NCBI GenBank assembly: GCA_024235735.1
Contig: JACKLU010000002.1
Location: forward strand, 283,878-347,877
DNA length: 64,000 nucleotides
Direction of reading: 5' to 3'
From: Burkholderiales bacterium
Lineage (GTDB): Bacteria > Pseudomonadota > Gammaproteobacteria > Burkholderiales > Nitrosomonadaceae
Shown: positions 54,524-63,018 of the stretch, piece after piece
Numbering within the stretch: position 1 is the stretch's first letter
How the letters are laid out: every line of letters begins with the position of its first letter
Program-made: the position numbers and the translations under genes
The notes under the pieces: generated by a model
The model's database searches: none
What the model saw: only the letters and a program-made list of their open reading frames with translations
Told to the model about the DNA's origin: nothing

Positions 54524-57500
54524 ATGAACAAAGAACGTCTGGCCAGGCTTGAGGAACTGACCCACGAAGAGCAGGATATTTTACTCGTCTTGTCAGTGAT
54601 TTATATTCCGATCCGGCAAGGTTACTTTCAGGAGCTGTTAAAGAGTTCAGGATGTGTTTCTGTCAGTGCGGCGAACAGCATCGGCAAGTCAATGCGTGAC
54701 AAACTGTATGATCTGGGCTTTGTATCGTTGACCAGGCTTGGCTGGTGGTACTGCCCTGACGATATTGCGGATACCTTGTTGCTCAAAGCGTCAGAACGAC
54801 CCGGATGGCTGAAGTGCCTGGAACGTATCGTCAAAAGTCATACACCCTACATGCCGGACGAATTCGGTTATCAAAAAACCATACGTTTACTGCGGCTATA
54901 CGTTTATTACAAAAAAGAACAGGAATTTCTGCTGGAATATGAGCGAATCCGGCGAACCGATCCATCTTATTGCATGCAATTTATTCAGCAATTTTTTGAC
55001 CATGACTTTAATCAACCGTGGTTTGAAACATTGCCGGAAACATTTAAACTGCAACTGCTGCTCGATTACTTCGCCTTTCGGCTGTTATTGATTGAAAATG
55101 ACAGGGTTTTATATCAGCTATTGAAAAAAACCTTTTTTGCCTGTAAACAGCCAAATAAAGATGCTGTTAATCTTTTTGTCAAAATCTGTCTGCTGCGCGG
55201 CGATCTGGAAGGCATTGGGAAGTTGCTGAATGATCAAAGCAACGCACTGGCTGAGGCGCTACTGGGCGTGCTATATTTTCTAGAGGATCAGAATGACGCC
55301 GCGATTGAACGTTTTCAATCAGCACTGACACGCTTCAAAAAAGAGACGGGCAGACGCAATATCAGCATTGACGGGTATTTAGGTTATTTTTTTCAACTGG
55401 CTTTATTTCGCAGTCAGACAAGAGAACATCTGGATTTGCTGCGCAGGCAGTTGCAGTTGGCGATAAAGCATCAAGGTGAAGCATCCGGTTTTGCCAAGCT
55501 GGCAATCAGACTACTTTATGTGCTTGATATTTATCAGGGTAAAAAACAATTTGATTTGCCGGATAAGAACTTTCTCTTTGCTATGGATGGGGATAGTCCT
55601 TATTTTCTCCTGCTTCAAATGCTGATGCTTTACTGGCTGGATAAAACCGCCAGTCTGGAAAGTCAGTATGCAAAAGCCATCGACAGTCTCAAAACGTATT
55701 GTCGGCTGGCGGAGCAGAACGATTATTTCTGGTATGCGGCGGTGGGTTCAAATCTGCTTGACCGGCTCCATGCCGCTGACCCTGAAACAGTCATGATCGC
55801 GCAAAAATATAAAAATTCAACATTCAACGCGATGATTGATCTGATTCCACGCGTCGAAGACTGGAAGCGTGCATTGAATGCTTTGACGTTACTTGGTGAA
55901 CAGAAAACGTTTGGCAACGACGCCGTATCCGCGTCACACAAACAAACGCGCATGATCTGGATGATCGATCTCGATGATGATGGTCATGCAAATCTGTATC
56001 CGAGAATGCAGCGTCTGAATAGTACTGGTGGGTGGAGTAGGGGGCGTCCGGTGGCCGTCAAGCGGTTACGTCAGGAAATCGAGAATTTTGATTATCTGAC
56101 CGAACAGGACAGGCGTATCTGCAATCACATCGAAGTTGAATACGAAGATGATTACTACAGTTATTATCGCCGCGAAATCTTTGTACTGAGAGAACGCGCC
56201 GTGGTCGAGGCTGCCGGACATCCCAATGTGTACTGGAATTCGGAGGGCAGGGTTGACAGGCCGGTGCGCATAGCGATAGCGGAATTACAGCTTGCCGTGA
56301 TTGAACAAAACGATAATCTGCTCATTCAACTTGTTCCTTATCCACAGCCGAACTGCCAGTATGTATTTGAAAGAACAGCAGCGGATGACTTGCTGGTGTA
56401 CAAGACCGATCCACAGCACCGTGAAGTAGCATCCGTTCTCGGGCAGAATGGGCTCAAGGTGCCCAAACAGGCCAGACAACAGGTTATCGATGCAATATCT
56501 GGCATTGCATCGATGCTGACAATACAATCCGAGATTGGCGCGCATTCAGCGCAGGCCGATACAGTCGAAGCCGATGGTCGCTTGCAGATTCATTTGCAAC
56601 CGCTGGGAAGCGGTCTTCAAGTTGAGATCTTCGTGCAGCCATTTGCCGGCGGCGGCCCGGTTTATAAACCGGGCAAAGGCGGAGCGACCGTGCTGGCGGA
56701 AATTGATGGCGTGCGTTTTCAAACCATTCGCAATCTTGATCAGGAACAGGCATTTTTTGATCAGGTTATCGATAGTTGTCCCGGCCTGTATGATACGGCA
56801 ACTGCGAAATGGCTGCTGGATGATGCGGAAACGGCGCTGGAAGTTTTACTGCAGTTGCAGCAACTGGGTGATTTTGCCGTGTTGAAGTGGCCGCAAGGTC
56901 AATCGATCAGAATCAGCCGCGAAACCGGCTTGTCGCACGCGCATTTTTCAGTGCGCAAAAACAATGACTGGTTCACGCTTTCGGGTGATGTTCGGGTTGA
57001 CGAGGAACATGTCATTGAGCTTCAAAACCTGATGACATTACTATCCGCGTCCAGTGGACGGTTTATCAAACTTGACGACGGACAGTTCATTGTTTTGACC
57101 AATGAACTGCGTCAACGGCTGGATGATCTGGCTGGATTGGGCAGCAGGAAAGGTAATGATTTGGCGTTTCATCCGCTGGCCTCATGGACGCTGCACGATC
57201 TTACCGAAGGTATGAATATCCATGCCACCAGGCAGTGGCGCGAGCAGCTTAAAAAACTGGTCGAAACGGATGATCTGCACCCACAGTTGCCATCGACCTT
57301 CCAGGGAGAATTGCGCGACTATCAATTAGAAGGTTATCAGTGGTTATCCCGGCTGGCGTATCTGGGCGCCGGCGCATGCCTGGCCGACGACATGGGACTG
57401 GGTAAAACAATCCAGTCGCTGGCATTGATTCTGTCGCGTGCTGCCGATGGACCGACACTTATTTTAGCGCCGACCTCGGTCTGTAATAATTGGCTCGAAG

Positions 57501-58696
57501 AGGCGCAGCGATTCGCACCGACCTTGAATGTCTGTTATTTTGGCAGCGGCGACCGGCAAAAAATGCTGGATGATGCAGGGTCTTTTGACCTCATCATTTG
57601 CAGTTACGGGTTGCTGCAAACCGAAGCCGAGCGGTTGAACCAGAAGTATTGGCATACCATTGTGGCCGATGAAGCGCAAGCGATTAAAAACCCGGCGACA
57701 CAACGGTCAAAAGCAGCGATGGCGTTGAAAGGCGACTTTAAGATGATCACTACCGGTACGCCGATTGAAAATCATCTGGGAGAATTGTGGAATGTGTTTC
57801 ATTTCATTAATCCCGGATTATTGGGCTCTCTCAATGAATTCAATGCACGCTATGCGTTGGACATCGAGAACAAACGCGATCCCGGCGTACAGCGTCGTCT
57901 GAAAAAATTATTGCAGCCCTTTATTCTCCGTCGATTGAAACGAGATGTGCTCACAGAGCTTCCCGCGCGCACCGAAGTCACTTTGCATATCGAATTGAGT
58001 GAAAAAGAACGTCACTTTTATGAAGCACTGCGCCGGAATGCGTTGCAATCCATTGAAGCGTTGCAAAAACAGATTCACTCGGGCGGTCAACAGCACTTGC
58101 AGGTGCTGGCGGAAATCACCCGGTTGCGCCGCGCATGCTGCAATCCACGACTGATATCCCCGGAAATAGAGATCAGCAGCGCAAAGTTGCAGGCTTTTGA
58201 AGAGCTTGTTGATGAGCTGATTGATAATCATCATAAAGCGCTGGTATTTAGTCAGTTTGTCGCACATCTGGCTATTGTCAGGGAGTTACTGGACAACAAA
58301 GGTATCGCATATCAGTACCTGGACGGCGCGACCAGTCTGCCGAAGCGCAGGAAAGCCGTGAATGCATTTCAATCCGGACAGGGGGATTTGTTTTTGATTA
58401 GTTTGAAAGCGGGAGGCGCTGGTTTGAATCTTACCGCAGCGGATTATGTGGTGCATATGGATCCTTGGTGGAATCCAGCAGTCGAAAACCAGGCATCCGA
58501 TCGCGCACATCGCATGGGACAGAAGCGGCCGGTCACTATTTATCGCTTGATCGCCAAAGATACCATTGAAGACAAGATCGTCGCACTGCACAAACATAAA
58601 CGTGATCTGGCTGACAGTCTTCTGGCTGACGGCGACATCAGCGGCAGAATGTCAATCAGGGATATGCTGGAATTACTTGGAAAGCATGAAGCGTAG
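54524..58696 (+). CDS. SNF2-family helicase-like ATPase with long N-terminal region
   Basis: About 1390 residues; ATG 54524 is preferred because GGAG lies four bases upstream, ATG 54509 is an alternative. The C-terminal ~470 residues hold all SNF2 motifs: ADDMGLGKTIQSL (I, ~955), VADEAQAIKNP (II, ~1047), TGTPIENHLGELWN (III), SLKAGGAGLNLTAADYVVHMDPWWNPAVENQASDRAHRMGQ (V-VI, ~1300-1330). Residues 1-920 are not a SWIM zinc finger: they begin with a winged-helix-like segment (SVIYIPIRQGYFQELLKSSGC) and have helical repeat-like text (~150-400). The role on DNA or nucleoprotein is unknown; family members alter protein-DNA contacts. Confidence 0.85.
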   Translation: MNKERLARLEELTHEEQDILLVLSVIYIPIRQGYFQELLKSSGCVSVSAANSIGKSMRDKLYDLGFVSLTRLGWWYCPDDIADTLLLKASERPGWLKCLERIVKSHTPYMPDEFGYQKTIRLLRLYVYYKKEQEFLLEYERIRRTDPSYCMQFIQQFFDHDFNQPWFETLPETFKLQLLLDYFAFRLLLIENDRVLYQLLKKTFFACKQPNKDAVNLFVKICLLRGDLEGIGKLLNDQSNALAEALLGVLYFLEDQNDAAIERFQSALTRFKKETGRRNISIDGYLGYFFQLALFRSQTREHLDLLRRQLQLAIKHQGEASGFAKLAIRLLYVLDIYQGKKQFDLPDKNFLFAMDGDSPYFLLLQMLMLYWLDKTASLESQYAKAIDSLKTYCRLAEQNDYFWYAAVGSNLLDRLHAADPETVMIAQKYKNSTFNAMIDLIPRVEDWKRALNALTLLGEQKTFGNDAVSASHKQTRMIWMIDLDDDGHANLYPRMQRLNSTGGWSRGRPVAVKRLRQEIENFDYLTEQDRRICNHIEVEYEDDYYSYYRREIFVLRERAVVEAAGHPNVYWNSEGRVDRPVRIAIAELQLAVIEQNDNLLIQLVPYPQPNCQYVFERTAADDLLVYKTDPQHREVASVLGQNGLKVPKQARQQVIDAISGIASMLTIQSEIGAHSAQADTVEADGRLQIHLQPLGSGLQVEIFVQPFAGGGPVYKPGKGGATVLAEIDGVRFQTIRNLDQEQAFFDQVIDSCPGLYDTATAKWLLDDAETALEVLLQLQQLGDFAVLKWPQGQSIRISRETGLSHAHFSVRKNNDWFTLSGDVRVDEEHVIELQNLMTLLSASSGRFIKLDDGQFIVLTNELRQRLDDLAGLGSRKGNDLAFHPLASWTLHDLTEGMNIHATRQWREQLKKLVETDDLHPQLPSTFQGELRDYQLEGYQWLSRLAYLGAGACLADDMGLGKTIQSLALILSRAADGPTLILAPTSVCNNWLEEAQRFAPTLNVCYFGSGDRQKMLDDAGSFDLIICSYGLLQTEAERLNQKYWHTIVADEAQAIKNPATQRSKAAMALKGDFKMITTGTPIENHLGELWNVFHFINPGLLGSLNEFNARYALDIENKRDPGVQRRLKKLLQPFILRRLKRDVLTELPARTEVTLHIELSEKERHFYEALRRNALQSIEALQKQIHSGGQQHLQVLAEITRLRRACCNPRLISPEIEISSAKLQAFEELVDELIDNHHKALVFSQFVAHLAIVRELLDNKGIAYQYLDGATSLPKRRKAVNAFQSGQGDLFLISLKAGGAGLNLTAADYVVHMDPWWNPAVENQASDRAHRMGQKRPVTIYRLIAKDTIEDKIVALHKHKRDLADSLLADGDISGRMSIRDMLELLGKHEA

Positions 58697-58721
58697 TTTG
58701 AAATCAATTAAAGAAAATCGT

Positions 58722-59921
58722 TTATTCAGTGCGCAAGGCCTCGACCGGATTGAGCCGGGCTGCGCGCATCGCGGGTAATACGCCCGCCGCCAGTCCAATG
58801 ACCATGGATAATGTCAGCGCGCCAAGAACATAGTTCCAAGGGATATATACTGGAAGATTGGCGATAAAAATTTTCAGCAGCCATGCAATGCCGGTGCCAA
58901 TTGTCAAGCCGGTCAGGCCGCCCAGCGTTGACAGGACGGTGGATTCGATCAGAAATAAAGTGCGAATGCGCCCCCGTGTCGCGCCCAGCGCAGTGAGCAG
59001 GCCGATTTCAGCGATACGTTCCGCGACTGCAATATGCATCAGCGTTACCATGCCGACCGCGCCGACCAGTAATGAAATGCCACCCAATGCAGCCACGGCG
59101 AATTTCAATACATTGAGTACCGTCGATAGCGTACTGAGCAATTGCTGTTGCGGCTTGACGGTAAAATCTTCGCGGCCGTGACGCGCGATCAGAATATTCT
59201 TGATATCTTCAACGACGGCATCGACCGGTGCTTCGGGTCTGTAAGAAACATTGATCTCCATGACCCCTTCGCGGTTGAAAACTTCCAAGGCGCGAGTTGT
59301 CGGAATGAAAACGGTATCATCCAGATCAAAACCCAGAACATGCCCTTTCGATGCCATGACGCCAATAACGCGGAAACGTGAACCGCCGACCTGTATGATT
59401 TCCCCCAGCGGATTCCTGCCGCCAAAGAGTTCGTTGTGCACTTTTGCGCCCAGAACAGCATAAGCGCGCGGATTGCGTGGATCGTCAGCCGGCAGGAAGT
59501 GGCCAATTTCCACTTGCATATTAAATGCGCGCGAGAAATCGGGGCCTTGTCCGTACACTGTGACACGTCTGCTCAATCCCCGGGCGCGTATTTCTGCGTT
59601 GCCGATCACGCTGGCATTGGTGAATTGCGTATAACGCGAGTGTTGCATGGCAAGCGCATCATCAATGGTCAGAATCCGCGCGCTGCCAATCGCACCCAGC
59701 GATCCGCCGTGTGTCGTTATTTTACCCGGTGTTATGGTAATGATATTCGTGCCGAATTGCGTAAATTCGGACAGTACGAAGCGTTGTATACCGTCTCCAA
59801 TGGCGGTCAACAGAATAACGGCGGCAATACCGACTGCGATGCCTGATGCGGATAAAACCGTACGCAGCCGATGCGCATTCAGGGAACGAAAAGCAAAATA
59901 GAATGTATCAACGGTTTTCAT
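58722..59921 (-). CDS. MacB-like ABC transporter permease
   Basis: ATG 59921 begins MKTVDTFYFAFRSLNAHRLR after the ATGA overlap with the preceding permease; the much longer frame lacks support. About 399 residues: N-terminal membrane segment, a periplasmic MacB_PCD domain (~45-240, GTNIITITPGKI, RNPRAYAVLGAKVHNELFGG) and three FtsX segments from ~275 (AVAALGGISLLVGAVGMVTLM, ERIAEIGLLTALGATRGRIRTLFLIE). It is a mechano-transmission transporter part, not a channel. The ATPase partner is not adjacent. Confidence 0.85.
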   Translation of the reverse strand: MKTVDTFYFAFRSLNAHRLRTVLSASGIAVGIAAVILLTAIGDGIQRFVLSEFTQFGTNIITITPGKITTHGGSLGAIGSARILTIDDALAMQHSRYTQFTNASVIGNAEIRARGLSRRVTVYGQGPDFSRAFNMQVEIGHFLPADDPRNPRAYAVLGAKVHNELFGGRNPLGEIIQVGGSRFRVIGVMASKGHVLGFDLDDTVFIPTTRALEVFNREGVMEINVSYRPEAPVDAVVEDIKNILIARHGREDFTVKPQQQLLSTLSTVLNVLKFAVAALGGISLLVGAVGMVTLMHIAVAERIAEIGLLTALGATRGRIRTLFLIESTVLSTLGGLTGLTIGTGIAWLLKIFIANLPVYIPWNYVLGALTLSMVIGLAAGVLPAMRAARLNPVEALRTE

Positions 59922-61120
59922 TTTCTGCTTAATGCTAATACGGCATCCAGGCGTGCAGCCCGGTTTGCGGGAATTACGCATGCCAGTATGCCCGTTGCCA
60001 GAGCAACCAGAATGCTGGCCAGTATTGCCCATGCGGGCGCCCATGCCGGCAGCTGCGGGAAAGTCAGGCGCAACATGAGACTGCCGGTCTGACCAAGAAA
60101 AAAACCGGTTACCGCGCCGGCAAATGACAGGCACAGCGCTTCAGTGAAAAACATGAGGCGAATGTCCTCCGCGCGTGCGCCAATTGCTTTTAACAGTCCG
60201 ATCTCGCTCGTGCGCTGGGTCACGGCAACCAGCATGACATTCATGATCAGAATGCCCGCGACAATCAGACTGATTGCGGCGATACCTGCGACTGCCAGCG
60301 TCAGTGCGTGCAGAATACGATCAAACGTCGAAAGTATCGCGTCCTGCGTGATGACAGTAACATCTTCTTCGCCATCATGACTTTGCTTCAACATTTCCAG
60401 AATGGCCAGCTTTGCCGGTTCAATCTCATTGTGGCTGGCGGCTTCGATCAGAATACGAAACAATGATGTTGTGTTGAATAGCGATTGCGCCTGTTCCACA
60501 GGAATGATCACGATCTCATCAGAGTTGAATCCCATGGATTCACCCTGTGGCGCCAGTACGCCGGTGACTCGGAACCGGTTCCCGCCCAGACGGACGCGTT
60601 GACCGATGGCTTGTTGCTGTGGAAAGAATTCCTGCGCCAGTTTTGCGCCAAGCACAATCTGCGCACTGCTTCCCGAGCCGTGGGACAGAAAGCTGCCCTG
60701 CGCCAGTTCCATATGACGGATCGGTATCAGGTTGGCATTGCTGCCCAGTACGGTAACTTCGCGGAGCCGATTCGCGGCGGACAATTCCGCTTCGCCGACA
60801 TTGAGCGGCGCATAGCGTTTGACCTGCGGCAATCGTCCCAGCAATTCGGCGTCCTTCAGTGTCAAATCACGTGGTGTCTGTCCCAGGACGGCACCTGGAA
60901 AAGCGCCCGATGTTTCCGCGCGACCCGGAAGAACTACCAGCAGGTTAGTGCCGATTGATGAAAACTGATTGACGATGTAATTGCGTGCGCCATCACCGAG
61001 TGCGGTGAGCACGATAACTGCGGCAACGCCCAAAGCCATGGCAAGAATGATCAGTGCTGAGCGTAGTCGATAACTGAAAATGGTTTTGATGGATAACTGG
61101 AGCGTATCAACCAGCGTCAT
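59918..61120 (-). CDS. MacB-like ABC transporter permease
   Basis: 400 residues, paralogous to the downstream permease. MTLVDTLQLSIKTIFSYRLRSALIILAMALGVAAVI is the first membrane region; the periplasmic domain (SIGTNLLVVLPGRAE, ...VLGAKLAQEFFPQQQAIGQRVRLGGNRFRVTGVLAP) and the three FtsX helices (VAGIAAISLIVAGILIMNVMLVAVTQRTSEIGLLKAIGARAED) follow. Pairs of permeases of this kind usually sit with an ATPase and an adaptor; upstream of 61120 the mobilizable element begins instead. Confidence 0.85.
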   Translation of the reverse strand: MTLVDTLQLSIKTIFSYRLRSALIILAMALGVAAVIVLTALGDGARNYIVNQFSSIGTNLLVVLPGRAETSGAFPGAVLGQTPRDLTLKDAELLGRLPQVKRYAPLNVGEAELSAANRLREVTVLGSNANLIPIRHMELAQGSFLSHGSGSSAQIVLGAKLAQEFFPQQQAIGQRVRLGGNRFRVTGVLAPQGESMGFNSDEIVIIPVEQAQSLFNTTSLFRILIEAASHNEIEPAKLAILEMLKQSHDGEEDVTVITQDAILSTFDRILHALTLAVAGIAAISLIVAGILIMNVMLVAVTQRTSEIGLLKAIGARAEDIRLMFFTEALCLSFAGAVTGFFLGQTGSLMLRLTFPQLPAWAPAWAILASILVALATGILACVIPANRAARLDAVLALSRK

Positions 61121-61213
61121 TTGTGGTCTTTGTCAATGACTGAAATGCGAGATAGGGATTCATAAAATACGCTCAAATCCGCATGGATAAACAATCATGA
61201 TTCTTAAAAATCA

Positions 61214-61235
61214 AAAGTTACCCGTAAAGTTACCC
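61214..61235. repeat. Direct repeats AAAGTTACCC at the element edge
   Basis: AAAGTTACCC occurs at 61214-61223 and 61226-61235, with TGTACCC a little later. They lie at the transition from the permease operon to the mobilizable element and may be part of its end or promoter. Confidence 0.4.
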
Positions 61236-61274
61236 ACATTTCAGCAATGTACCCATACTTTAGGAGGTAGCAAA

Positions 61275-61458
61275 ATGACACAACCTAGAAAAAAAAACAT
61301 TATCAGTTTATATCAAAAAAATAGCCAGCGGAAATTATCAATTATTCACTGCCACAGGTCTGGCGCTACCGGTTCACCATTCAGACCATCATTCACGCAT
61401 CGAAGCGCAGCAGGAAGCACGCCGCCTTAATGCTTCAGTCGTTATGGAGGTGCGTTAA
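61275..61458 (+). pseudogene. Small gene broken, or switched, by a run of nine A
   Basis: ATG 61275 follows a strong site (taggagg) and starts MTQPRK. After A9 the zero frame becomes unlike a protein (QKNSQRKLSIIH...) and ends at 61430. The +1 frame continues as KTLSVYIKKIASGNYQLF, TATGLALPVHHSDHHSRIEA, QQEARRLNASVVMEVR and stops at 61458, two bases before the next gene, inside its ribosome site. Reading the run as eight A gives one plausible ~60-residue protein. Either it is frameshifted, or slippage on A9 sets the amount made. Confidence 0.5.
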
Positions 61459-61459
61459 C

Positions 61460-61822
61460 ATGGATACCGATAACACCACCATTCACGATCTGCTATTTAC
61501 GCTGTATGAACGCACCAGCCAAACATTCACCAAAGAGGAATTAGAATGGTTTGCCGGTGCAATCGAACAGGCTGAAGTTGTGGCTACATCATTGCAAAGT
61601 AGTTTGTCCAATAACGCGTTTTTGCTGGAACAGCAGAAAATGGCATCAGTAAATCATGATATGCCTGATCTGCTATGGTCGACAATGCACCAGTTAGACG
61701 CGATTCGCGACCTGCTGCACGTTGGCTCATCGGCTGCATACCGGCTGCGCCATCCGGAACTATTTGATAAAAAGGAATCGAAGCCTACCGCAGATATTGA
61801 GCAATTGCGGAAACAAGTGTAA
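61460..61822 (+). CDS. Hypothetical protein of the mobilizable element
   Basis: ATG 61460 has ggagg 9 bases upstream; the longer frame to 61430 is not needed. About 120 residues, mostly helical and acidic (IHDLLFTLYERTSQTFTKEELEWFAGAIEQAEVVA), with a DLLWSTMHQLDAIRDLL segment. The resemblance of the first half to small proteins carried by integrative elements is only impressionistic, and no function is proposed. It ends inside the first palindrome of the array downstream. Confidence 0.6.
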   Translation: MDTDNTTIHDLLFTLYERTSQTFTKEELEWFAGAIEQAEVVATSLQSSLSNNAFLLEQQKMASVNHDMPDLLWSTMHQLDAIRDLLHVGSSAAYRLRHPELFDKKESKPTADIEQLRKQV

Positions 61823-61874
61823 TCCGATTACACCAATGATCGTGGTCGTATCGTACGACCGCGACAGATAGAAT

Positions 61875-61902
61875 TCGGTCGTTAATGAAGACCGATCTTT
61901 TT
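61875..61902 (+). terminator. Terminator-like hairpin in the palindrome array
   Basis: TCGGTC/GACCGA around a 9-nt loop is followed by TCTTTTT (to 61902). It would end transcription of the gene at 61460-61822. Confidence 0.5.
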
Positions 61903-62060
61903 ATGGGTGCAACATTGCGCCCATGATTATCTGGTTTGTCACTGTCATCGGATGACAGATACGCGTCACTTCGTTTTCTCGAAGTGAGGAATAAGTCACT
62001 TCAAGAACTTGAAGTGAGGATTCCTTGAAATGGGTGTATCGGGTACGTGACTTGTAACTC

Positions 62061-62084
62061 CAATTACGCAACGTTGCGTAATTG
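62061..62084. repeat. Perfect 24-bp palindrome
   Basis: The arms CAATTACGCAAC and GTTGCGTAATTG are complementary with no spacer. A perfect two-fold site of this size is typical of a dimeric protein's binding site (regulator, partition or integrase protein). Confidence 0.8.
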
Positions 62085-62116
62085 TCAAAGCTGGCAGGTA
62101 TGTCTAGCCGGAAACC

Positions 62117-62302
62117 TCACTCGGATTCAGACGATAACCGCCGATACGTTAATATGATAGGCGGCTCAGCACCATGCAGCCGCTTATATCGCGCTCTGGC
62201 GGCTTCAAGGCTTTCTTTGCTTGATCTATGTACCAATACCGGCTTAAATCGCTGTACGCGCTCTTCTAGTGCGTTTAAACGTGTTTCAAGATTTTTAGAC
62301 AT
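62117..62302 (-). CDS. Small coiled-coil protein (paralogue 1)
   Basis: 61 residues. MSKNLETRLNALEERVQRF is a short heptad coiled coil followed by KPVLVHRSSKESLEAARARYKRLHG. The start is similar to those of the two upstream genes (62549-62728 and 62308-62538), showing a small duplicated family. The function is unknown. Confidence 0.6.
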   Translation of the reverse strand: MSKNLETRLNALEERVQRFKPVLVHRSSKESLEAARARYKRLHGAEPPIILTYRRLSSESE

Positions 62303-62307
62303 ATGAT

Positions 62308-62538
62308 TTACCAGTTAAAATCAACCACTTCACGATTCCCGCCTTCTTTCGATGCGTCAACAGTCACAAGCTCAATTGCTGGCGTGTTATCGGTGAATGG
62401 TATGTTATGCTGCGCTTCATATCGTTTCTTGGCCTCTTCAAGCGTTTCTTTTCCACGCCAATAAACCAACCCTGGCACAATGTCATTTGCTTGTATGCTT
62501 TGCTCTATGGCTTCAATTCGCTTTTCTAACGTGTTCAT
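62308..62538 (-). CDS. Small coiled-coil protein (paralogue 2)
   Basis: ATG 62538 with aggggt upstream gives 76 residues. MNTLEKRIEAIEQSIQANDIVPGLVYWRGKETLEEAKKRYEAQHN shares with paralogue 1 the short coiled coil, then an (S/G)KE(S/T)LE(A/E)A(R/K)..Y pattern. The function is unknown. It is 5 nt before the start of paralogue 1, so the two are co-transcribed. Confidence 0.65.
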   Translation of the reverse strand: MNTLEKRIEAIEQSIQANDIVPGLVYWRGKETLEEAKKRYEAQHNIPFTDNTPAIELVTVDASKEGGNREVVDFNW

Positions 62539-62548
62539 TTCTGTACCC

Positions 62549-62728
62549 CTAATTTGGAAGATAGTCCGATAATTGCTTGAGCGCGTTATTAACGTCATGC
62601 TGTTTTTCCGGTGCTGGCAGGTTTTGGCTTGCCGCGAATCTAACGGTCAGTTCATGAAAAAAGCCTGTCAGTGGATCGTGTGCAATCGCTTCAAGCCGCT
62701 CTATTCTCGTTTCAAGATTTCTTGACAT
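62549..62728 (-). CDS. Small coiled-coil protein (paralogue 3)
   Basis: ATG 62728 with GGAG 6-9 bases upstream; 59 residues. The start MSRNLETRIERLEA matches paralogue 1 (MSKNLETRLNALEE). The rest (PLTGFFHELTVRFAASQNLPAPEKQHDVNNALKQL) is different. It overlaps the upstream gene by 17 nt. Confidence 0.65.
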   Translation of the reverse strand: MSRNLETRIERLEAIAHDPLTGFFHELTVRFAASQNLPAPEKQHDVNNALKQLSDYLPN

Positions 62729-62987
62729 GCTGTTGCTCCAATTTCTTAATACGTTCTTCAAGGTCACTATCCCGAATCATACCGGCTAAGGCTTGCAGCA
62801 TAAATACCAAGCGGCTTCCGTCCTGTGTGCTTATGCGTCCATCCTTTGACATCTCATAAACCTTTTGAAGCTTACGCCTCACTTCCCTGATACTACCAAG
62901 ACGCAACCGGGTAGAACGGACTGGGTTCGCCGGTATCAGTTCGCCCTCAACTGCTTTCGTCATATTTTCGTTACCTGAATCAGCCAT
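62712..62987 (-). CDS. Small helical protein common in mobile elements
   Basis: 91 residues. The pattern RLRLGSIREVRRKLQKVYEMSKDGRISTQDGSRLVFMLQALAGMIRDSDLEERIKKLE resembles small proteins of phages and integrative elements (R.VR.E...Y...R.G.....D...L..ML), whose function I do not know. The C-terminal LEERIKKLEQQ again is coiled coil. It is the first of four small leftward genes behind the relaxase. Confidence 0.55.
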   Translation of the reverse strand: MADSGNENMTKAVEGELIPANPVRSTRLRLGSIREVRRKLQKVYEMSKDGRISTQDGSRLVFMLQALAGMIRDSDLEERIKKLEQQHVKKS

Positions 62988-63018
62988 TTTGTATTGAATT
63001 TGAACTGCTGCAATTTGG

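Larger units (their letters stand above)
61817..62084. repeat. Array of eight consecutive palindromes
   Basis: In 268 bp there are eight inverted repeats one after another: 61817-61833 (GTGTAATC/GATTACAC), 61840-61864 (GGTCGTA/TACGACC core), 61875-61895 (TCGGTC/GACCGA), 61903-61924 (ATGGGTGCAA/TTGCGCCCAT, one G-T pair), 61942-61958 (CTGTCATC/GATGACAG), 61966-61987 (TCACTTCG/CGAAGTGA), 61996-62017 (TCACTTCAAG/CTTGAAGTGA) and 62061-62084. No open frame of note lies between 61823 and 62116. A row of hairpins beside a relaxase gene is what an origin of transfer or replication, or a structured RNA, could look like. Confidence 0.75.

Noticed and set aside
54509..58696. The SNF2 protein as part of a defence island
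   Set aside because: The neighbours are a symporter and ABC permeases; no nuclease, methylase or other defence gene is adjacent.
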